From NCBI GenBank assembly GCA_963677325.2, contig CAXXGM010000004.1, positions 6,087-70,086 of the forward strand: a stretch of DNA of 64,000 bases, written 5' to 3'. Origin of the DNA: G963677325 sp963677325. Its GTDB lineage: Bacteria; Bacteroidota; Bacteroidia; Bacteroidales; Prolixibacteraceae. The position numbers and the translations under genes were made by a program. The stretch's first letter is position 1; each line of letters opens with the position of its first letter. The notes beneath the pieces are model-generated. The model ran no database searches. It worked only from the letters and a program-made list of their open reading frames with translations, and was not told where the DNA came from. Shown one piece after another: positions 59,245-64,000 of this stretch.

Positions 59245-60456
59245 ATGAAAACAACTTTGGGAATTCTTTTGATTTCTTTAGGGTTGATCAATCTCTCTTG
59301 CAGACATGGGCAAGATAACTCTCAATCGTTTACATTGCATGGAAAAATAAACGGCGTAAAAACGGGACGCATTATTTTAAGCTATGAAAGCAGCAAAAAG
59401 TATAAATGGGTAAATGACACTGCAGAAATAAAAGATGGTAAGTTTGTTTTTAAAGGAAAAATTACCGAGCCTACCTCTGCTGAATTAATCGCTGTCGGCG
59501 AACCAAATCTTAACAGAAATGATAAGGAATTAAATATCGCAAGTATTTATATTGAACCTGCTGACATGAATGTTAGTCTTACAAAAGACAAATTTAAGGA
59601 ATTAAAAATGACAGGATCGAAATCCCAGGATGAACTGAATGAACTTAATTTAATGAAAAAGTCAGTATTAAAACGTAATGATAGTGTATTTACTATTATT
59701 ACTTCTATCAGGGATAGTCTTTCCAAGAATCCCGGAGATATACTTTTGAAGGAGAAATTGACCAATGAATATAAAAAGCTTGGAATAATACACAATGAGG
59801 AATATGCCCGCAATTTTGAATTTGTGAAGTCGCATCCAAAATCATTTTTATCGGCCGATTTATTGCTTAGGTATAAATTAATTCCTCTTGATTCTTTAAA
59901 ATCTGCATACAACAGTTTAGCTGTGCCAGTTCGGAATAGCAGAGATGGAATAATTATAAAAAAAGATATTTCTAAGAAGGAAAACAACCGCATTGGAGCA
60001 AACGCTCCTGATTTTAAAGCAACTGATCTGAATAAACAGACTGTAACTCTTTCGGAATTCAAGGGTAAAAATGTCATTTTAATGGATTTCTGGGCAAGTT
60101 GGTGCCGACCTTGTCGTGCAAGTTTCCCTCATTTAAAAGAAGTCTACAAAAAATATCATTCAAAAGGTTTCGAAATAATATCCGTTTCTGAAGATGAAAA
60201 TAGAGATGAATGGATTGCAGCCGTCAAGCAGGAGAATATTGAAAACTGGCATCCTGTTCCGGTTGCTGAAAAATGTGCTTTAGGCCCAGATTACTTTACC
60301 AAGGATGATATTTATGAAAATTACTTCGTGTACCCTATTCCCAGGCAAATATTAATTGATAAAAGCGGTAAAATAGTTGGGCAATGGGACGGGTTTAGTA
60401 AAGAAAATGAAAATGAACTTGACAAAAAATTGGCTGAGTTATTTTCGGTTAATTAA
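59245..60456 (+). CDS. DUF4369/TlpA-family thiol-disulfide lipoprotein
   Basis: A 403-residue lipoprotein (from the ATG at 59245): MKTTLGILLISLGLINLSC with lipid cysteine C19. The N-terminal DUF4369 beta domain (about 27-130, FTLHGKINGVKTGRIILSYESSKKY...KDGKFVFKGKITEP) is followed by a helical linker. The C-terminal TlpA-like thioredoxin domain (about 255-400) has NAPDFKATDLNKQTVTLSEFKGKNVILMDFWASWCRPCRASFP (C287, C290) and the cis-Pro loop VYPIPRQILID. It is a periplasmic disulfide reductase anchored in a membrane. It is the most canonical member of this cluster, last in the run. Confidence 0.92.
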   Translation: MKTTLGILLISLGLINLSCRHGQDNSQSFTLHGKINGVKTGRIILSYESSKKYKWVNDTAEIKDGKFVFKGKITEPTSAELIAVGEPNLNRNDKELNIASIYIEPADMNVSLTKDKFKELKMTGSKSQDELNELNLMKKSVLKRNDSVFTIITSIRDSLSKNPGDILLKEKLTNEYKKLGIIHNEEYARNFEFVKSHPKSFLSADLLLRYKLIPLDSLKSAYNSLAVPVRNSRDGIIIKKDISKKENNRIGANAPDFKATDLNKQTVTLSEFKGKNVILMDFWASWCRPCRASFPHLKEVYKKYHSKGFEIISVSEDENRDEWIAAVKQENIENWHPVPVAEKCALGPDYFTKDDIYENYFVYPIPRQILIDKSGKIVGQWDGFSKENENELDKKLAELFSVN

Positions 60457-60816
60457 TGCGAATTAAGTGTTGAGTAGTAACAAACCCGAAGGGTCGTTAT
60501 GATTGTAGAATGATAATGTGTGTTGGCTACAGAACCGCGAAGCGGTGACATTATCATGTCATACCTTCGGTATTTTGGGCCACTTTTTATCCGATTGTTC
60601 TATAATCATATCATGCCTTCAGCATTAAATTTCAACATTTCAACCCTTAATTCGCATAATTAATTAAATTAAGGTCAATTTTAATGAAGAAATAGAAAAT
60701 ATCATAGAGCGCAGTTAGTGGTCACATTTTTCCGAATAAGATATGAACATTCAGCCTCAGTCTTATATAAATGGTGAATATTTTCTATCTTTAGTGAGTA
60801 TTTTAACCAAAATCCA
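60457..60816. repeat. Gap with three GAA/TTC-loop miniature hairpins and a 10-bp inverted repeat
   Basis: ACCC-GAA-GGGT (60484-60494), ACCGC-GAA-GCGGT (60534-60546) and ATACC-TTC-GGTAT (60561-60573) are three tiny hairpins with the same triloop. ATGATAATGT (60510-60519) and ACATTATCAT (60548-60557) are perfect complements around the middle one. The whole looks like a REP-type intergenic repeat. The last 200 bases are AT-rich and contain no gene. Confidence 0.65.
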
Positions 60817-61602
60817 ATGAAAATGGAGCCCGCCTTTATCACGTTGAAACTGATGTTATTTACCACGATATTTTCTTTTAGCAGTGCCGGTTACGGTCAA
60901 AGAACAGTTGGATTGGATAACTGGTTTAATCATGAAATTAATCAGAAGACAGGGAAAGTTTATCATTATACGTGGGAAGATACCAGCAATAGCGGATTCT
61001 CGCAGCTGGGTGATATTTTCAAAAGTAGGGGAGCACAGTTGAAGACTATCAGCAAACCTGAGAAAAAAAGCATTGAAGGACTTAATCTCTATATTATTGT
61101 AGATCCAGATACTACTTCAGAGAATCCCAAACCGAATTACATTCAGAAGGATGACATCAAAACTATTTCAGATTGGGTAAAAAAAGGGGGCGTACTTTTA
61201 ATTTTGGCAAATGATAGGCCGAATTGTGAATTTACTCACCTCAACAATCTTGCAAAGGTATTCGGTATGCATTTTAACCCCGTTACTTTAAACAAGGTTA
61301 CCGGCACTAACTGGAATATGGGAGCAGAAACCGACTTTCCCGCTCACCCATTGTTCAGAGGCGTAAAAAAGATTTATCTGAAAGAGGTTTCTTCAATTGA
61401 AACCTGGAATAATGCCAAACCGGTATTGAAGGATAATAATGAAGCTTATATGGCAGAATCAAAATACGGAAAGGGTTTTGTATTTGCAGTAGGAGATCCA
61501 TGGATTTACAACGAGTACATTGATCATAAATATTTACCTGCAGATTTTGATAATCTGAAAGCAGCCACCAATCTTGTGGATTATCTTTTAGGATCTCATT
61601 AG
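60817..61602 (+). CDS. Exported DUF4350-like (GATase-like fold) protein
   Basis: A 261-residue protein with a signal peptide (LKLMLFTTIFSFSSAGYG). The body YHYTWEDTSNSGFSQLGDIFKSRGAQLKTIS...LNLYIIVDPDT...ISDWVKKGGVLLILANDRPNCEFTHLNNLAKVFGMHFNP resembles the DUF4350/ThuA-like Rossmann domain found alone or after unsaturated rhamnogalacturonyl hydrolases in Bacteroidota. The C-terminus YGKGFVFAVGDPWIYNEYID fits that family. No catalytic cysteine of a true amidotransferase is seen. A role in polysaccharide degradation is possible, but no glycan genes are nearby. Confidence 0.65.
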   Translation: MKMEPAFITLKLMLFTTIFSFSSAGYGQRTVGLDNWFNHEINQKTGKVYHYTWEDTSNSGFSQLGDIFKSRGAQLKTISKPEKKSIEGLNLYIIVDPDTTSENPKPNYIQKDDIKTISDWVKKGGVLLILANDRPNCEFTHLNNLAKVFGMHFNPVTLNKVTGTNWNMGAETDFPAHPLFRGVKKIYLKEVSSIETWNNAKPVLKDNNEAYMAESKYGKGFVFAVGDPWIYNEYIDHKYLPADFDNLKAATNLVDYLLGSH

Positions 61603-61745
61603 AGGCTTTAGGCTTTAGACTGTAGGCCAGAGGGGTGCGTGCGCTAAGTTTAATTCTTTTATTAAACCTCCCGAAACTAAGTCTTTAGAGTTCTGGGCTG
61701 AAAAGTCTCTCTTCCTAAAGCCTTCAGCCTAAAGTCTAAAGCCTT
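61602..61745. repeat. AGGCTTTAG inverted short-word repeat upstream of the M24 peptidase
   Basis: GAGGCTTTAGGCTTTAGACT at the left (about 61601-61629) is answered by AGCCTTCAGCCTAAAGTCTA and AAGCC at the right (about 61719-61745), an imperfect inverted repeat of seven-base words. Confidence 0.55.
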
Positions 61746-61765
61746 CTTTCAAAAATATATTTCAA

Positions 61766-62959
61766 ATGAAAAAAGTTCCTCTAAGTGAATTAAATTCACG
61801 ACTTAGCCGTTTCCGAAATGAAATGAATAAGAAAAATCCTGAATGGGAAACAGCGATTATATTCAGCAAGATTAATCAATACTATTTTACCGGTACCATG
61901 CAGGAAGGGATGCTGATCATTCCCCGTGATCAGGAAGCTGTTCTATGGGTGCGCCGCAGTTACGAGAGAGCTTTGGATGAATCCTTGTTCCCTCTCATAA
62001 AACCAATGGATAGTTATCGGGATGCAGCAGCATCCATGGTCAGTTTTCCTGACACGATCTACCTGGAAACAGAGTTTGTTCCGCTTGCCATGTTGCAGCG
62101 TGTTCAGAAATATTTTCTATTCACTGATGTAAAACCCCTGGATCTGGAATTGATGGCCGTCAGAGCTATTAAAAGTCCATATGAGATTTCAATTATAGAA
62201 GAATCAGGAAGGATTCACCAAAGAGTACAGGAAGAGATTGTGCCTGGAATGCTTCGGGAAGGAATTAATGAAACTGATTTTTCAACAGATCTTTATGCGT
62301 TGATGATAAAGGAAGGTTACCATGGCATTTCACGGTTTAACATGTTCGATACCCAGGCCGTACTCGGCCAGATCGGGTTTGGCGTAAGTTCAATCTATCC
62401 CACCTGTTTTAATGGTCCCGGCGGAAATATGGGTCTCAGCCCTGCCGTACCCATGTTAGGAAGCAGAGAAAGTACCCTGCACAAAGGAGATTTGGTTTTT
62501 GTAGATACAGGTTGTGGCGTAGATGGATATCATACCGACAAAACAACCATCTACATGTTTGGCTCATCACTTCCGGAAGAAGCCATTACCGCACATCATC
62601 ATTGTGTGGATATTCAAAACAGAATTGCAGAAATGTTAAAGCCCGGAGCCATACCTTCCGTGATATATGATACTATCATGGATAATCTCAGCACCGATTT
62701 TCTTGAAAATTTCATGGGATTCGGTAACAGGAGAGTCAAATTTTTAGGCCATGGCGTTGGATTGACTATCGATGAACTTCCGGTCATTGCAAAGGGATTT
62801 GACGAACCAATTCAGGAAGGGATGGTTTTTGCCCTGGAGCCGAAGAAAGGAATAAAGAATATTGGAATGGTAGGTATTGAAAATACTTTTATTGTTACTT
62901 CCGAAGGTGGAAGATGCATTACTGGAACAAATCCTGGGCTGATCAAGGTTGGGTTTTAA
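61766..62959 (+). CDS. M24-family metallopeptidase (Xaa-Pro peptidase-like)
   Basis: A 397-residue cytoplasmic aminopeptidase-P-type enzyme. The N-terminal creatinase-like domain (about 1-135) contains NQYYFTGTMQEGMLIIPRD. The pita-bread catalytic domain has the five metal ligands: the two Asp in VDTGCGVDGYHTDKTTIY, the His in FLGHGVGLTIDE, and the Glu residues in ALEPKKGI and GIENTFIV. It likely removes N-terminal residues before proline or acts on dipeptides. It stands between two AGGCTTTAG-type repeats and is followed by a thymidylate synthase-like gene in the same direction. Confidence 0.92.
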   Translation: MKKVPLSELNSRLSRFRNEMNKKNPEWETAIIFSKINQYYFTGTMQEGMLIIPRDQEAVLWVRRSYERALDESLFPLIKPMDSYRDAAASMVSFPDTIYLETEFVPLAMLQRVQKYFLFTDVKPLDLELMAVRAIKSPYEISIIEESGRIHQRVQEEIVPGMLREGINETDFSTDLYALMIKEGYHGISRFNMFDTQAVLGQIGFGVSSIYPTCFNGPGGNMGLSPAVPMLGSRESTLHKGDLVFVDTGCGVDGYHTDKTTIYMFGSSLPEEAITAHHHCVDIQNRIAEMLKPGAIPSVIYDTIMDNLSTDFLENFMGFGNRRVKFLGHGVGLTIDELPVIAKGFDEPIQEGMVFALEPKKGIKNIGMVGIENTFIVTSEGGRCITGTNPGLIKVGF

Positions 62960-62960
62960 G

Positions 62961-63058
62961 AAAGGCTGTAGGCTGCAGGCTGAAGACTGTAGGTTCAGAC
63001 TGCATCTTTGAGTTTCTCCTTCGGCCTTAAGCCTAAAGCCTATAGTCCAAAGCCTTTC
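62961..63058. repeat. Second AGGCTKWAG inverted short-word repeat
   Basis: AAAGGCTGTAGGCTGCAGGC (from 62961) and AAGCCTAAAGCCTATAGTCC with AAAGCCTTT (about 63028-63056) form an imperfect inverted repeat. It uses the same words as the element at 61602-61745 and lies on the other side of the M24 gene. Confidence 0.55.
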
Positions 63059-63105
63059 CCTATTAATTTTTTTTCTATTTTTATCAAAAATCAAACTCAC
63101 CTATC

Positions 63106-63993
63106 ATGAAGAATATTCCTGTTATTTCAGTGACAGCAAGAACTCTCGCCGAGGCTTATGAATCAGCGCTTGTCGCCTTATATGAGAAAGGTACCCGCTT
63201 CAAAACGCAGTACGATAAACCGGGCGATCCGCTTAGCATGGATTGTACTATGAATATCACTATCGAGGAGCCCGAAAGCGACCCGATGATACACATGGCT
63301 TTTCCCGGAGGGATAGACGATCTAAAGGAATATGTTCTTGAATTAAAGGGGTTTAAAGATCACTGGACCAAAAACATGAACGTAGAAAGCGACACCCGGT
63401 GGGAATACACTTACCACGGTAGGCTTAAGGCCTATGGTACCTGGAAGGAATTAATTGACGGATCTTCAACCGAAGCGGGTGATTTTAAAATTGACCAGAT
63501 TGAATCAGTAATAAAAAAGCTTTCTGCCCAGCCATTCACGCGGCAGGCGCAAATGATCACCTGGATGCCAAACATTGACAATGATTGTTATGATCCGCCA
63601 TGCCTGCAATCACTCTGGTACCGGATACTGGAAGATGAGGATGGAATATATTGGTTAAATTGCAACATCCGGTTCAGAAGTAATGATGCCTGGGGAGCCA
63701 ATTTTATGAATATGTTTGGTTTTATTCAGTTTAACAAAGAAATAATTGCCGCCGGAGTGGCCGGTAAAACCGGGAAAGTGGTTAAACTCGGAAGATTAAA
63801 CTGGCAGGCTGATTCATTTCATATTTATGGCAAAGATCTGCAGGCTGCCAAAGAAAGGCTTTTCGATCGTCTTTCGGATATGAAATTTGACGAACGTACA
63901 CTCTGTTTTAATGATGATTTTATCCTTGAAATGTATGATCAGGCGGAACCTGAAATTATTAAAAAGATAAAGGTCTATGATGAAACTCATTAA
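63106..63993 (+). CDS. Divergent thymidylate synthase-family protein
   Basis: A 295-residue protein with the fold signature of thymidylate synthase. YDPPCLQSLWYRI holds the putative nucleophile C166 (canonical PPCH). RSNDAWGANFMN (191-202) aligns with RSxDxxLGxPFN and keeps the Asp and the Asn that selects uracil over cytosine. ADSFHIYGKDL matches the HxY substrate motif. The His after the catalytic Cys is Leu here, the Gln before RS is Phe, and the N-terminal phosphate-binding Arg region is not recognisable. It could be a genuine but divergent synthase, or a related nucleotide C5-modifying enzyme. The stop lies seven bases from the window edge. Confidence 0.7.
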   Translation: MKNIPVISVTARTLAEAYESALVALYEKGTRFKTQYDKPGDPLSMDCTMNITIEEPESDPMIHMAFPGGIDDLKEYVLELKGFKDHWTKNMNVESDTRWEYTYHGRLKAYGTWKELIDGSSTEAGDFKIDQIESVIKKLSAQPFTRQAQMITWMPNIDNDCYDPPCLQSLWYRILEDEDGIYWLNCNIRFRSNDAWGANFMNMFGFIQFNKEIIAAGVAGKTGKVVKLGRLNWQADSFHIYGKDLQAAKERLFDRLSDMKFDERTLCFNDDFILEMYDQAEPEIIKKIKVYDETH

Positions 63994-64000
63994 CTTGATC

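Overview
This window reads as a chromosome segment from a Bacteroidota bacterium, probably class Bacteroidia. The evidence is a PorV-type type IX secretion outer-membrane protein, many TAnnTTTG (-7) promoter boxes at the expected distance from genes, weak Shine-Dalgarno use, TlpA/DUF4369 thioredoxin lipoproteins, a DUF5916 barrel protein and a biotin-dependent acyl-CoA carboxylase operon. HydE (maturation of [FeFe]-hydrogenase) and an AmmeMemoRadiSam-type radical SAM enzyme suggest an anaerobe. The genus cannot be fixed from the sequence. All readings are by eye; no database search was run.

Layout. 0-4.3 kb: three radical SAM genes (one cut by the window edge, AmrS-like, HydE) around mnmA. 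4.4-12.3 kb: housekeeping genes (trpS, PolB-type exonuclease, udk, Dabb-manA-ysxC, prs, rplY/ctc, pth, Hsp15-like, tRNA-His). 12.5-20.8 kb: an AlkD-like repair protein, a PurF homologue without the N-terminal Cys, a macro-domain/GNAT fusion, pheT, a TonB-C-like exported protein and an exported 1-Cys peroxiredoxin.

20.9-30.8 kb: the most coherent accessory system. Six minus-strand genes encode a lipoyl E2, an E3, a fused E1 alpha-beta, a PHP-domain protein, a RhaD-tail/SDR protein and a zinc alcohol dehydrogenase. A divergent GntR/UTRA regulator faces them, and a GntR-like palindrome lies in the shared promoter region. It looks like a regulated catabolic pathway: two oxidations, a possible hydrolysis, then oxidative cleavage to an acyl-CoA. 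The substrate is unknown.

31-40.9 kb: two small exported proteins built from about 27-residue repeats with a WMxxGxYW core, a large TPR protein, polyphosphate kinase overlapping a HEAT-like gene, small membrane proteins, an Rrf2 regulator and PorV. 40.98-42.6 kb: a complete 1,625-bp IS3-family element with terminal inverted repeats, a TAC target duplication, an A AAA AAC frameshift site and a possible small RNA unit. 42.9-51.5 kb: a DUF5916 barrel, dCMP deaminase, S41 protease, and the carboxylase operon (biotin carboxylase, biotin carrier, carboxyltransferase). 52.3-60.5 kb: an exported thioredoxin-fold/S41 family cluster with a recent partial duplication or gene conversion. 60.8-64 kb: a DUF4350-like protein, an M24 peptidase and a divergent thymidylate synthase homologue.

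The intergenic DNA is unusually patterned. It carries several families of short-word arrays and inverted repeats (TTCGTG/AATTCG, GGTACGA, CCACAGAGACAC, CCACGAAAACAC, AGGCTTTAG, CCGTCAGCTGAAGCTGACGG, AATTCTT, and small GAA-triloop hairpins), usually at gene ends.
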